Positions 9,674 through 18,193 are shown, numbered from the stretch's first letter. The stretch is DNA of 64,000 nucleotides from Desulfacinum infernum DSM 9756 (GCF_900129305.1 NZ_FQVB01000003.1:175012-239011), one strand, 5' to 3'. The notes: a model not told the origin generated them from the letters alone. Program-made: numbers and translations.

Positions 9674-10807
9674 ATGAGCAAGCTCAAACCGAACCACGGC
9701 CCCGTCGCCTTCATCGGATTCCGTGGAGGTCCGGGGGGAATCAGCCACGTCATGATCCACCTCATGAACGGCTTCGCCCGGCTGGGCCTGGAGACGGAGA
9801 TCCTTCTCAACAAGGAGGACATACCGGAACTGTCCCTCCTGGACCCCCGCATCGTCCGAAGACCTCTGAAGGCCAAGCCGGGACTGGCCAGCATTCCCCC
9901 CCTGGCGGCCTACATGAAAGCAAGGGAGCCGCAGGTGATCCTGGCCAACAGGGAGCCCGCGGTTCGCGCCCTCATTCTGGCCAAACAGTGGGCCCGGAAT
10001 TCCACCCGTACGGCCGTGCGGGTGGGCATGCCCATCTCCGTGGCGTTGGGAAGACGGTCCTGGCTCAAAAGATGGATTCGCCGCGGGTTCATCCGTTATT
10101 GTTACCGAAGGGCCGATACCATCATCGCCAACTCCGGAGACGTACTGAAAGACATCGTGGATGAAACGGGCCTCCACCCCGGAAGGATCGCCCTTTTGCC
10201 CAATCCCACGGTGGACGACGCGATCTATTCCCGTGCCCGCATGCCGGTTTCCCACCCCTGGATCGCGGACAAAAAGGTTCCCGTGATCACGGCCGTCGGG
10301 CGCCTGGCCCCCCAGAAAGACTTCCTCACCCTGCTGCGGGCCTTCGCGCTGCTGAGGCGGGAACGGCCCTGTCGGCTTTTGATCCTCGGCGATGGCAAGC
10401 AGCGGGCCGTGCTTGCCCAGGAGGCCGAGCGCCTAGGAATCATCAAAGACGTCTCCATGCCGGGTTTTGTCGACAATCCCTTCGCCTATCTGGTCCGATC
10501 GGATCTTTTCGTCCTTTCATCTGCATGGGAAGGCTCGCCGAACGTCCTCATTGAAGCTTTGGCGTTGGGCGTCCCTGCCGTTGCGGCCGATTGTGGCTCC
10601 GGACCCAGGGAGATTCTGGCGAACGGCCGTTACGGCCCTTTGGTGCCCGTGGGCGATGCGAAGACCATGGCCCGGGCGATGGCCGAGGTGCTTGAGTCTC
10701 CCCTGCCCCGGGAAGTGCTCAAGGAAGCCGTGGAACCGTTTCGCACGCAGAAGGCTGTGCGGCGCTATGCCGAGACGCTGGGGCTCGTGGAAGGAGTCGT
10801 CCCATGA
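9674..10807 (+). CDS. Glycosyltransferase family 4, third tandem paralog
   Basis: 377 residues if started at ATG 9674 (MSKLKPNHGPVAFIGF). A TTG-initiated extension back to 9578 is open but gives a Pro/Gly/Arg-rich stretch with no family likeness, so I reject it. The glycine loop is FRGGPGGISHVMIHLM, the donor site SSAWEGSPNVLIEALALG, then GSGPREILANGRYG. The stop overlaps the next ATG (ATGA). Upstream 9572-9673 is the longest spacer in the array and shows no clear Shine-Dalgarno near 9674, so translation may be weaker here. Confidence 0.88.
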   Translation: MSKLKPNHGPVAFIGFRGGPGGISHVMIHLMNGFARLGLETEILLNKEDIPELSLLDPRIVRRPLKAKPGLASIPPLAAYMKAREPQVILANREPAVRALILAKQWARNSTRTAVRVGMPISVALGRRSWLKRWIRRGFIRYCYRRADTIIANSGDVLKDIVDETGLHPGRIALLPNPTVDDAIYSRARMPVSHPWIADKKVPVITAVGRLAPQKDFLTLLRAFALLRRERPCRLLILGDGKQRAVLAQEAERLGIIKDVSMPGFVDNPFAYLVRSDLFVLSSAWEGSPNVLIEALALGVPAVAADCGSGPREILANGRYGPLVPVGDAKTMARAMAEVLESPLPREVLKEAVEPFRTQKAVRRYAETLGLVEGVVP

Positions 10808-11955
10808 AAACCCCCGACCGTTCCTGGCGCCTTGCCCTCTTCCTGGCCACATCGGGGCACAGCGGCGTGGACCGCATCATGAAAAACCTGGTGGGAGAAC
10901 TGGGACGGCGCTCCATCGCGGTGGACCTCCTGCAGGTGGAAGGTCACGGCCCTCACTTCGACCGGCTGCCCGAATCCGTTCGGCGGGTTCCTTTGGGAGC
11001 CAGGCACGTGAATTCCTGCATTCCGCGCCTGGCATGGTACCTCCGAACCCGGAAGCCGTCGGCCCTCCTCTGCGACAAGGACCGGGTCAACCGGGCCGCC
11101 GTTGTGGCGTCCCGATTGGCCGGCTACCGGGGCAGGCTGGTCCTGCGCGTGGGCACGACGGTTTCCAAGAACCTGGAACGGCGCGGCCCCCTGCACCGAC
11201 AAGCCCAGGTTTTTTCCATCCGGCGTCTCTATTCCAGGGCCCATGCCGTCATCGTTCCATCTGAGGGCGCAGCGGCCGATTTGGTCAGAATCGGAGGGTT
11301 CCGCGACGGCTTCGTCCGCACCGTTCCCAGCCCGGTGGTCTCCCCCGAGCTGGATGCCCTGGCCGGAGCCCCCGTGGAACACCCGTGGTTCTCGGACCCG
11401 TCGATCCCCATCGTCCTGGGGGCAGGGGAATTGTGCGCCCGCAAGGATTTCGCAACGCTGATCAGGGCATTTGCGGAGGTGAGAAAGGATCGCGAGTGCC
11501 GGCTGGTCATCCTGGGGAAGGGCAGGAAAAGGGACGAGCTCCTCGGTCTGGCCGAGGATTTGAGGGTGAGCGAACACGTGTGGCTGCCGGGATTCGTGGG
11601 CAACCCCTACGCCTACATGGCCAGGGCGTCGGTCTTTGTGCTCTCTTCGGTATGCGAAGGATCCCCTGTGGTTCTCATGGAAGCGCTCTCGCTGGGAACG
11701 CCTGTGGTGTCGGCCGACTGTCCCAGCGGTCCACGGGAGATCCTGCAGGCGGGTCGGCTCGGCCCCTTGGTTCCCGTGGGAGCCCATCAGGCCATGGCCG
11801 AAGCCATCCTGCGGGTCTTGGACTCGCCGCCCCCCCGAAAGGCCCTGCAGGAGGCCGCCTTGCAGTTCCACGTGAGTCGCGCCGCCGATGCCTATCTGCA
11901 TCTGCTGGGCTATCCGGGGTGCTCGATGGGCGGCGGCCGGGAGAACCCTGCATGA
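10804..11955 (+). CDS. Glycosyltransferase family 4, fourth tandem paralog
   Basis: 383 residues, ATG 10804 overlapping the previous TGA by 4 bases, which implies translational coupling. N-terminus LALFLATSGHSGVDRIMKNL; donor site SSVCEGSPVVLMEALSLGT keeps EX7E, then TDCP-type block reads ADCPSGPREILQAG. Compared with its neighbours the canonical WEG at the donor site is CEG. It belongs to the same subfamily as the third and fifth paralogs (SPxxLxEAL). Confidence 0.88.
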   Translation: MKTPDRSWRLALFLATSGHSGVDRIMKNLVGELGRRSIAVDLLQVEGHGPHFDRLPESVRRVPLGARHVNSCIPRLAWYLRTRKPSALLCDKDRVNRAAVVASRLAGYRGRLVLRVGTTVSKNLERRGPLHRQAQVFSIRRLYSRAHAVIVPSEGAAADLVRIGGFRDGFVRTVPSPVVSPELDALAGAPVEHPWFSDPSIPIVLGAGELCARKDFATLIRAFAEVRKDRECRLVILGKGRKRDELLGLAEDLRVSEHVWLPGFVGNPYAYMARASVFVLSSVCEGSPVVLMEALSLGTPVVSADCPSGPREILQAGRLGPLVPVGAHQAMAEAILRVLDSPPPRKALQEAALQFHVSRAADAYLHLLGYPGCSMGGGRENPA

Positions 11956-13085
11956 GGATGGATCGGGGATGTTCGAAGGAGCGGCGTCCCATTGCGCTCT
12001 TTGTGTCCTTTTCCGGACACGGAGGCGTGGAACGCATGATGCTGAACCTGGCCAACGCCTTGTCCCGCATCTACGGGCCCGTGGATCTGGTCACCGTCAA
12101 GACCCGAAGCTCTTTTTTGTCTGGGCTTGAAGGCGGAGTCCACCATGTGTCCCTTCGCACATCCCACACCTTCCAGAGCCTTCCGGAACTGGTGGGCTAT
12201 CTCAAGGCCAGACGGCCGGCCGCCCTGTTGGCCGCCAAGGACAGAGCCAACCAGACGGCGGTGCTGGCACGGATAATCGCCCGGGTTCCCACGCGCGTCG
12301 TCCTTCGCATGGGCACCACCACCTCGGCCGCCCTTGAAGGTGCCTCCACGTTGCGCCGAGCCGCCTGGTTCTACCCCATGCGCCTGCTCTATCCGCGGGC
12401 CGACGCCGTCATCGCCGTTTCGAGCGGCGTGGAGGAAGACCTGGCGGCGACGGCCGGCGTCCCGGGACACAAACTGCACACCATCCCCAACCCCGTAGTC
12501 AACGACACGATCCACAGCCAGGCCGCCGCGCCCTTGGCTCACCCTTGGTTCGGCACCACCCGGCCGCCCGTCATCGTGGGCATGGGACGGCTCACACGCC
12601 AGAAGGATTTTCCCACCCTTCTCCACGCCTTCCGCATCGTGAGCTTGCGGCGCCCGTCACGTCTCGTCATTCTGGGGGAGGGACGGGATCGGGCGAGCCT
12701 GGAGTCCTTGGCCTCCCAATTGGGCATTCGGGCGGATGTGGATTTCGCAGGTTTCACACCCAACCCCTACCCCTATCTTAAGAGGGCTTCCGTGTTCGTG
12801 CTCTCGTCCATCTGGGAAGGATCTCCCAATGCCCTCACCGAGGCGCTGGCCCTGGGCACGCCAGTGGTGGCCACGGATTGTCCCAGCGGCCCCAGGGAAA
12901 TCCTGCAGGACGGTGCCGTGGCTCCTCTCGTTCCCATGCGGGATCCCGACGCCATGGCTCAGGCCATTCTTGACATGTTGGATCATCCGCCGGATAAGGA
13001 GCGGTTGCAACGGGCCGCGGCGCCCTACACGGTGGAAAACAGCGCCCGGCGCTACCTGGAGGTGCTACTGGGAAAGGCGCCTTGA
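11952..13085 (+). CDS. Glycosyltransferase family 4, fifth tandem paralog
   Basis: 377 residues from ATG 11952, which overlaps the upstream TGA (ATGA). A much longer open frame reaches back to 11385 but that part only overlaps the preceding gene in another frame. Glycine loop SFSGHGGVERMMLNLA, donor site SSIWEGSPNALTEALALGT, then TDCPSGPREILQDG. This is the last gene of the array; the next spacer carries REP-like repeats and then a sulfotransferase-like gene. Confidence 0.88.
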   Translation: MRMDRGCSKERRPIALFVSFSGHGGVERMMLNLANALSRIYGPVDLVTVKTRSSFLSGLEGGVHHVSLRTSHTFQSLPELVGYLKARRPAALLAAKDRANQTAVLARIIARVPTRVVLRMGTTTSAALEGASTLRRAAWFYPMRLLYPRADAVIAVSSGVEEDLAATAGVPGHKLHTIPNPVVNDTIHSQAAAPLAHPWFGTTRPPVIVGMGRLTRQKDFPTLLHAFRIVSLRRPSRLVILGEGRDRASLESLASQLGIRADVDFAGFTPNPYPYLKRASVFVLSSIWEGSPNALTEALALGTPVVATDCPSGPREILQDGAVAPLVPMRDPDAMAQAILDMLDHPPDKERLQRAAAPYTVENSARRYLEVLLGKAP

Positions 13086-13151
13086 CCATCACAGCCGATC
13101 CGGCGCCGCCGCTGCAACGCCATTGGGACAATAACTGATGTGGAGGGTTCG

Positions 13152-13306
13152 GCGGGCGGGGATAAACCCCGCCCCTACGGATGGATGTAGGTGAACTCGG
13201 TCCCTACGCACATGGTCGATCGGTTTTTTGGGCGGGTGGGGGGAGACTCCGCTCCGATTCAAGCGGCCGATCCGTTTTTGATGTAGGGCGGCTTTTATGC
13301 CCGCCC
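13152..13306. repeat. REP-like palindrome pair in inverted orientation
   Basis: A palindrome at 13152-13178 (core GGGCGGGGATAAACCCCGCC, ending CCCTAC) is followed by a diverged inverted partner at 13283-13306 beginning GTAGGGCGGC. The same core recurs at 14496 and 24957. Together they fill most of the 294-base spacer 13086-13379 between the last GT4 and the sulfotransferase gene. Confidence 0.75.
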
Positions 13307-13379
13307 GTCGGGACCGAGGAAAAAGAAAAAATCGTCCAGTTCAGGAATGTGAGCCGGAGAAGACGGCGGCTCCATAAGG

Positions 13380-14048
13380 ATGACAACCGTGTTGCTTTCA
13401 CCCAAATACAGGTTTCTCTTCGTGCATATCCCCAAGACGGGGGGAACCAGCGTTCGGGTGGCCCTGCGGGGCTACAAGTGGAAGGATCCCTGGCGAATCC
13501 CGCTCTTCGTCTGCAGCCGCCTGAGCGCCCTGTCGGGGCACCGGCTGGCGTGCAAACTCCCGCGGCATGCCAAGGTGATCGCCGCCCAGGAGATGCTGCC
13601 GCGCGACTTCTTCGAAAGCCTTTTCAAGTTCGCCTTCGTGCGCAACCCCTGGGACCTCCAGGTCAGCTCCTTTCACCACATCCGCCGGGAACGGCCCCAT
13701 CTCATGAAAGGCCTGGAAACCTTCGAGGACTTTCTCAAGTACAAGCTCGACCCCCAACGGCCCTACGTCTTCCACTTCGATGTCTCCATCGAGCGCCAGT
13801 CGGACTACCTGGTGGATTTGAACGGAAGCCTGATCGTGGATTTCGTGGGACGTTACGAAAGGCTGGAAGAGGATTTCAACGAAGCCTGCCGGAGGATCGG
13901 AATCCGGGCGCCGGCGTTACCCCACAAGAGGAAGGCCGTGGACCGGAGGGACTACAGGGCCTATTACACGGACGAGACGGCCGAACTCGTAGCCCGTCAC
14001 TTTCGGCGGGATATCGAACTTTTCGGCTACCGGTTTGATGAGGTCTGA
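13380..14048 (+). CDS. Sulfotransferase family protein
   Basis: 222 residues, ATG 13380. The 5'-phosphosulfate-binding loop is HIPKTGGTS (about residues 16-24), right after a beta strand, and the 3'-phosphate-binding part is FVRNPWDLQVSSFHH (about 86-100), as in PAPS-dependent carbohydrate sulfotransferases of the Sulfotransfer_2 type. It should move sulfate from PAPS to a sugar hydroxyl. Its position after the GT array suggests it decorates that glycan. It is separated from the array by repeats, so it may have its own promoter. Confidence 0.85.
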   Translation: MTTVLLSPKYRFLFVHIPKTGGTSVRVALRGYKWKDPWRIPLFVCSRLSALSGHRLACKLPRHAKVIAAQEMLPRDFFESLFKFAFVRNPWDLQVSSFHHIRRERPHLMKGLETFEDFLKYKLDPQRPYVFHFDVSIERQSDYLVDLNGSLIVDFVGRYERLEEDFNEACRRIGIRAPALPHKRKAVDRRDYRAYYTDETAELVARHFRRDIELFGYRFDEV

Positions 14049-14277
14049 CGGACCCAGGCGGCCACATATCGAGAAAAGAGATGGAAATCCTCTAGGCGAT
14101 TTCGAAAGATCCCGGCGACGACCTCCGGGGCCACCTTATCGCGAATCTTTTCAGCCAATTTGACCAGATGCTCATTCTGAACCACGGCAGGGCCCCAAAA
14201 AGAACCGCGAATAAACGCAAATGATGGGTCTTTTCCTACGCATGGATGACTCTTTCAGCCATGTGGGGCGTTGCCTT

Positions 14278-14373
14278 CCTGTGGGAGCGCCGCAAGGCTC
14301 GATGAGCCGCGGGCGGCCCCACCGCCATGGAATGGCTGGCCATCCTTTTCGCGGCTTTCGCCGCTCCCACAGG
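14278..14373. repeat. Short inverted-repeat element
   Basis: The ends CCTGTGGGAGCG (14278-14289) and CGCTCCCACAGG (14362-14373) are exact 12-base inverted repeats around 72 bases that include further GC-rich palindromic pieces (CCGCAAGGC, GCGGCTTTCGCCGC). There is no coding content. It looks like a small REP/MITE-type element; a copy elsewhere in the genome would confirm it. Confidence 0.6.
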
Positions 14374-14495
14374 TGATGGTGCTCCTACAGGTGTTGATTC
14401 GAACTCCCGATATTCCTGCAAGATGCTGAAAGCAAAGTTATTCCACACAAAGCCGAGCGATCTTCTTGTGGAATTTTTGGGTCACCGCGCGGTTC

Positions 14496-14522
14496 GCGGG
14501 CGGGGATAAACCCCGCCCCTAC
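14496..14522. repeat. REP-like palindrome
   Basis: 27 bases identical to the elements at 13152 and 24957 (GCGGGCGGGGATAAACCCCG followed by CCCCTAC). It sits 66 bases downstream of the aldolase stop (that gene runs leftward and ends at 14589). Confidence 0.75.
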
Positions 14523-14588
14523 CCAAAGGGTTCACCCGCCTTAGATAGGGCCGCGACTTACGCTGCCCGTCAGAAGTGCATGGTGCCC

Positions 14589-15731
14589 TTACCTGGTCAT
14601 GGCCTCCAGCTCTTCCCAGACCGCGTCGGCCAGGCCGATGGAATGGGTGGCCTCAAAGAGCCGCACGGCTTCCTCGTAGGCGTGGGCCGTGATCCGTTCC
14701 TTGTATTCCGCGCCGATGGCATTGAGCTTGCCCGCGAACGGCAGGTTGGCCTTCTTGATGTTTCCGCCCACGTTTCCCGTCTCCACGGCCCAGGCCCACA
14801 TTTCCCGCCACAGCTCGTCGGGAATCCCCCGGTAGGGCCGCTTCACGTATCCCTTCTCCTCGGTGGTGATGGCGTTTCCGTTCTGGTTCATGGCAAACCC
14901 GAAGGCCACGTTCTGCCACAGGGTGCCCACGTTGCCCTTCCGGATCCCGTAGTTGATAAAAGACGTGATCTTGTCGAGCGACGTCCCCGTGATGCCGTGC
15001 TGGGCGATGTCCACGTTCCACGGCTGGATCGCCTTCCAGATCTCCAGGGTGAGGTCCAGCTGGATGCCTTCCTGGGCCGTACCGAAGTAGGTGCCGTGGA
15101 TGGAGCCGTTGTTGATGGCCAAAAGGTCCGGATGGACGCCCTTTTCCGCCAGGTTCCGGATGAACCATTCCGCTTCGTCGGGCTGAGTGAAACCCTCTGC
15201 ACTGCCGCTCTTGGCTCCGATCTCGCCCAGTTCCACTTCCAGGCTCAGACCCGCTTCCACGATGGGCCGGGCCAGCTCGGCCGTGGCCGCCAGGTTGAGT
15301 TCGTTTTCCATGTGGGACGCGTCGATGGCAAAGGAGGTGTAGCCGGCCTCCATCTCTTCGGCGATCAAGGCCGCCACCGATTCCTTTTCCTCCGGCTTTT
15401 TCACCGTGATGTGGTCCCCGTGGACGGCGAAGGGCACCCGGGTGTTTCCGAGCCGCTCGTTTTCCTTCACGATGAAATCCACGAAGGAAGCCGGAGTGAA
15501 TTCCGTGTAGGTGAGTTCCGACTTGGCGATCTCGTACATCACCGGAGCGCCCGTGGCCATGGATGCCCGCACGATCCCTTCCACGGGCAGCCGGCACCGG
15601 ATGTTGGTGGCCATGATCATGGCATTGTGCTTCTTGGCGGCTTGCAAAAGCGCCTTTCCATTCACCAGGGGCACCACGCTGTCGGGAAAGCGCTTCTTGA
15701 CGTTTTCGGGCCGAAAGTCTTTGCGGGTCAT
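14589..15731 (-). CDS. Class II fructose-bisphosphate aldolase family protein
   Basis: 380 residues from the ATG at 15731, preceded on the minus strand by GGGAGG; a longer frame back to 15848 has no ribosome site and unlike sequence. Class II aldolase features: FAVHGDHITV (zinc/catalytic His-Asp-His), FAIDASHMENELN, SLEVELGEIGAKSG, LAINNGSIHGTYFG and IAQHGITGTSLDKI with two further zinc-ligand histidines. The reaction would be reversible aldol cleavage of a ketose bisphosphate in glycolysis/gluconeogenesis. The branch is atypical in spacing and in its ~60-residue C-terminal extension, so the true substrate could be another ketose phosphate. Divergent from the next gene across 148 bases. Confidence 0.85.
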   Translation of the reverse strand: MTRKDFRPENVKKRFPDSVVPLVNGKALLQAAKKHNAMIMATNIRCRLPVEGIVRASMATGAPVMYEIAKSELTYTEFTPASFVDFIVKENERLGNTRVPFAVHGDHITVKKPEEKESVAALIAEEMEAGYTSFAIDASHMENELNLAATAELARPIVEAGLSLEVELGEIGAKSGSAEGFTQPDEAEWFIRNLAEKGVHPDLLAINNGSIHGTYFGTAQEGIQLDLTLEIWKAIQPWNVDIAQHGITGTSLDKITSFINYGIRKGNVGTLWQNVAFGFAMNQNGNAITTEEKGYVKRPYRGIPDELWREMWAWAVETGNVGGNIKKANLPFAGKLNAIGAEYKERITAHAYEEAVRLFEATHSIGLADAVWEELEAMTR

Positions 15732-15879
15732 CTTTTCTTCCCTCCCCGGTTCTTGAATCGAATTCAGATCCTTCGATGAATCTGCCAAGATACGTCTGGA
15801 CATTCCAGCAATCTTTTGATCTATAGAGAATCCTTTGTAAAACTTCAAGGCGGGCGCCGCCCCAGGAACCGGCTACCCC

Positions 15880-16653
15880 ATGGACGATACCACGATCTCG
15901 AGACAAAAAGAACAGATACGCGAAGAGCTGCTGAAAACGGAGGCCTTCGCAGGCAGCCCCCAGCCCCGGTGGGGAAAGGCGGCGGAAAGACTCCGGCGCC
16001 TGCCCTGCTACCGGACCGCCCGGTGCCTGCTGATGCCTCCGGTCCAGGCGTTTCGTCAAATCGCGCTGAACGCCCTCACGGACGGCAAGCGCCTCATCCT
16101 GGCAACCCCTCAGCTCCAGAACGGCTTCTACCTGGTGGATCCGGCCGCGGTGCCTCCCCACAGACGCCCCCAGGCCGTCGTTCCCCATCGGTCCAACCCC
16201 TTCGCCCGGCGCATCCAATACGGTTCCCCACGAGGCCCCCGCGTGGATCTCATCCTCACCCCGAGCCTGGCCGCAGCCCGCGACGGAAGCCGCCTGGGAG
16301 ACGGCCACGGCCACCTGGACATCCAGGTCGCCTGCCTGGCGGGACTGGGCTGGTTGAAGAAAGGCACCCGGGTCGTCACGATCGTGGCACCCTTCCAGAT
16401 CGTTCCCCCTCTGCCCATGAAGAGCACGGACGTGGGGGTCCACTGGGTTCTGACCGAAGAGGAAGCGATCCGGACCGGCTGGAACCGCCCTCTCCACGCA
16501 CCCATCTTGTGGTCCCGCCTGGACAGGAAGACGGTGCGCCGAAACGACGTTCTCTTCTACCTGTCGGGGAAACGGAGGCTGCAGAAGCCCGCGGGATCCG
16601 ACGGGAACCGGAACCGCCCCCGGGCGGACCCGGGAGGCGGTAGGGGCGAATAA
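15880..16653 (+). CDS. 5-formyltetrahydrofolate cyclo-ligase-like protein
   Basis: 257 residues, ATG 15880. Features of the MTHFS fold: an N-terminal helix REELLKTEAF..., CYRTARCLLMPPVQAFRQIALN, then VDLILTPSLAAARDGSRLGDG leading into the GHGHLD box near residues 145-150 that corresponds to the GxGxGxYD loop binding phosphate and Mg-ATP. It would convert 5-formyl-THF to methenyl-THF with ATP, or act as a divergent relative of the MTHFSD kind. The last codons and the stop lie inside a REP-like palindrome (16640-16667), so the C-terminal tail is repeat-derived. Confidence 0.7.
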   Translation: MDDTTISRQKEQIREELLKTEAFAGSPQPRWGKAAERLRRLPCYRTARCLLMPPVQAFRQIALNALTDGKRLILATPQLQNGFYLVDPAAVPPHRRPQAVVPHRSNPFARRIQYGSPRGPRVDLILTPSLAAARDGSRLGDGHGHLDIQVACLAGLGWLKKGTRVVTIVAPFQIVPPLPMKSTDVGVHWVLTEEEAIRTGWNRPLHAPILWSRLDRKTVRRNDVLFYLSGKRRLQKPAGSDGNRNRPRADPGGGRGE

Positions 16654-16667
16654 CCATTCGCCCCTAC
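16640..16667. repeat. REP-like palindrome overlapping a gene end
   Basis: GTAGGGGCGAATAACCATTC followed by GCCCCTAC is a near-perfect palindrome, the same class as 25101-25130. The TAA at 16651-16653 inside its loop is the stop codon of the cyclo-ligase-like gene. Confidence 0.8.
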
Positions 16668-16772
16668 TTCGTTGTCACAGCCCCCGTAATGGGGGTTCGG
16701 GGAACACGCCATTTGACCACCGACGAAAGACGCTGGGAGCGCAGATTGCCACTGGAATGGAGCAGACGACGC

Positions 16773-17747
16773 ATGACGGCGAAAAGAACGGCAGGCGGCC
16801 CGGCAGCCGCCTTTTTCACGGTCCTTCTCACATGCCTTGCGGCATGGACTCCCTCTTCGGCGGCGGAAACACAACACCCTTCCGTCGCCATTGTGAAATA
16901 TCCCTACGACTTGGAGACCCTCACCGTGGTGGGGGCTCCCCGTTGGCACCAGGTGCGCCCCAAGGAGACCTTGCTGGACATCGCCCGCCTGTACGGGTTG
17001 GGCTACAATGAGATGGTGCTCCTCTATCCCAGGTTGGACCCGTGGCTGCCGCCCAAACAGAAGCAGCTCATGATCCCGGCCCTGTGGGTGCTCCCCCCGA
17101 CCGAGCACGAAGAGCTGGTGATCAACCTGCCGGAGCTTCGCCTCTACTTTTTCAACAAGAAGGAAAAGACCGTTCAGACCTATCCCATCGGGATCGGGGA
17201 CGAAGGCTGGGAGACTCCGCTGGGGGTCTGCCGCATATCGGAAAAACGAGCCAACCCCACCTGGTACATACCCGAATCCCTCCAGGAAAAGTACGGCCGG
17301 AAGACCATGCCCCCGGGCCCGGAGAATCCCCTGGGGGAATACATCCTGAAGCTTTCCCTGGGCCCCTACGGCATCCACGGGACCCACATGCCCTGGGGGG
17401 TGGGTCGTCTCGTCAGCCACGGCTGCATCCGCTGCTACCCGGAACACATCGCCTTGCTCTTTCCCCAGGTGCCCGTGGGCACCCGGCTGGAAATCATCTA
17501 CGAACCCATCAAGCTGGGGGTCAAGGACGGCGCTATTTACGTGGAGGCCCACCCCGACGTGTACCGAAGAATCGAAGATTACGAGCAATACGCGGAGGAA
17601 AAACTCAAATCCTTTCCTCTTGCGGAAAAGATAGACCGGGAACGATACTTTCTCGCCGTCAAGCTCCAAAACGGGGTACCCACCAACGTCTCAAAACCGG
17701 CCGGTGAGCTCCCCACAGGCCTGGTACGGTCCCTCACCGAGCCGTAA
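16773..17747 (+). CDS. L,D-transpeptidase (YkuD/ErfK type) with LysM-like segment
   Basis: 324 residues from ATG 16773, which has GGAG upstream and begins a clean signal peptide (hydrophobic AAAFFTVLLTCLAAW, cleavage near SSAAE); the frame is open further back to 16689 without support. Residues ~55-100 form a LysM-like unit (WHQVRPKETLLDIARLYGLG). The YkuD domain follows: LVINLPELRLYFFNKK, IGIGDEGWETPLGVC, and the catalytic block IHGTHMPWGVGRLVSHGCIR with Cys in HGCIR. It should cross-link or modify peptidoglycan, or anchor a lipoprotein, in the periplasm. The Lpp-like gene directly downstream fits the second option. Confidence 0.9.
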   Translation: MTAKRTAGGPAAAFFTVLLTCLAAWTPSSAAETQHPSVAIVKYPYDLETLTVVGAPRWHQVRPKETLLDIARLYGLGYNEMVLLYPRLDPWLPPKQKQLMIPALWVLPPTEHEELVINLPELRLYFFNKKEKTVQTYPIGIGDEGWETPLGVCRISEKRANPTWYIPESLQEKYGRKTMPPGPENPLGEYILKLSLGPYGIHGTHMPWGVGRLVSHGCIRCYPEHIALLFPQVPVGTRLEIIYEPIKLGVKDGAIYVEAHPDVYRRIEDYEQYAEEKLKSFPLAEKIDRERYFLAVKLQNGVPTNVSKPAGELPTGLVRSLTEP

Positions 17748-17754
17748 ATCCCTC

Positions 17755-17783
17755 TTGATTCCCCCATATTTCTTGGATAACAT
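17755..17783 (+). promoter_or_regulatory. Putative sigma-70 promoter for the small lipoprotein gene
   Basis: TTGATT at 17755-17760 and TAACAT at 17778-17783 are separated by 17 bases, in the AT-rich spacer just after the transpeptidase stop. The lipoprotein ATG lies 66 bases further with a strong AGGAGG at 17835. A highly expressed small lipoprotein would be expected to have its own promoter. Confidence 0.5.
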
Positions 17784-17848
17784 TGCACGCTCACAAGGGG
17801 TAAGTGGTATTAGGGTGAAACAGTCAACCAAAATAGGAGGAAAGGGTT

Positions 17849-18109
17849 ATGAAGAGGGTTTTGGCGGTGTTCTTCGTAGTGGCTCTTTGTGCGTCCATGC
17901 TGGGCGGCTGCGCCAGCCAGAGCACGGTGAAGCAGCTTCAGGCCAACCAGGATCAGATCATGCAGCGCCTGGACAGCCTGGAAAAGTCCCAGATGGACAA
18001 GACCCAGCAGTGTGAGGACGCGGCCCGCCGCGCGGAAGCCGCTGCCGACCGCGCCGAGGCCATGGCCAACAAGTGCGAATCCATTTTCATGAAGCACATG
18101 AAGAAGTAG
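17849..18109 (+). CDS. Small outer-membrane lipoprotein, Lpp/OprI-like alanine zipper
   Basis: 86 residues, ATG 17849 with AGGAGG at 17835. Lipoprotein signal with lipobox LGGC (Cys 21), then a single long helix with heptad pattern (VKQLQANQDQIMQRLDSLEK) and an alanine-rich stretch ARRAEAAADRAEAMANKCES, ending in KHMKK. This is the architecture of Braun-type or OprI-type lipoproteins that form trimeric coiled coils and may link the outer membrane to peptidoglycan through the C-terminal lysine. An L,D-transpeptidase lies immediately upstream, which could make that link. Two extra cysteines (residues 51 and 74) are unusual. Confidence 0.8.
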   Translation: MKRVLAVFFVVALCASMLGGCASQSTVKQLQANQDQIMQRLDSLEKSQMDKTQQCEDAARRAEAAADRAEAMANKCESIFMKHMKK

Positions 18110-18132
18110 TTTTCTCTCCAACGTTCTAAACA

Positions 18133-18170
18133 GAAAAAGCCGGCGTCCCCTTGGGGGCGCCGGCTTTTTT
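18133..18170. terminator. Rho-independent terminator between convergent genes
   Basis: Stem GCCGGCG-TCCCC / GGGGG-CGCCGGC with a TT loop, followed by six T on the plus strand and preceded by five A. It can serve the lipoprotein gene on + and mlaD on -. Confidence 0.9.
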
Positions 18171-18193
18171 CGTCTTCGGGAATCCTCCATGGC

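Larger units (their letters stand above)
14049..14588. other. Gene-poor spacer with short repeats
   Basis: No convincing gene in 540 bases. It holds a 96-base inverted-repeat element (14278-14373) and a REP-like palindrome (14496-14522) with a weak partner near 14543-14572. The string CGCGAATAAACGCAAATG at 14206 resembles CGCGAATGGACGCAAATG near 25208, another small dispersed repeat. A minus-strand frame 14185-14027 (52 codons from a GTG) is open and overlaps the sulfotransferase end, but has no other support. Confidence 0.5.

Noticed and set aside
11385..11951. 189-codon upstream extension of the fifth tandem GT4
   Set aside because: It overlaps the fourth GT4 gene in another frame; the ATGA overlap at 11952 gives a normal start.
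13181..14038. 285-codon plus-strand frame overlapping the sulfotransferase
   Set aside because: Arg/Pro/Gly-rich shadow of the sulfotransferase reading frame, no family likeness.
14027..14185. 52-codon minus-strand open frame after the sulfotransferase
   Set aside because: Plausible-looking peptide but no ribosome site, overlaps a real gene and a repeat-like string; cannot be supported.
14653..16497. 614-codon minus-strand frame across the aldolase and cyclo-ligase region
   Set aside because: Shadow frame in GC-rich DNA; the aldolase and cyclo-ligase-like frames have clear family motifs.
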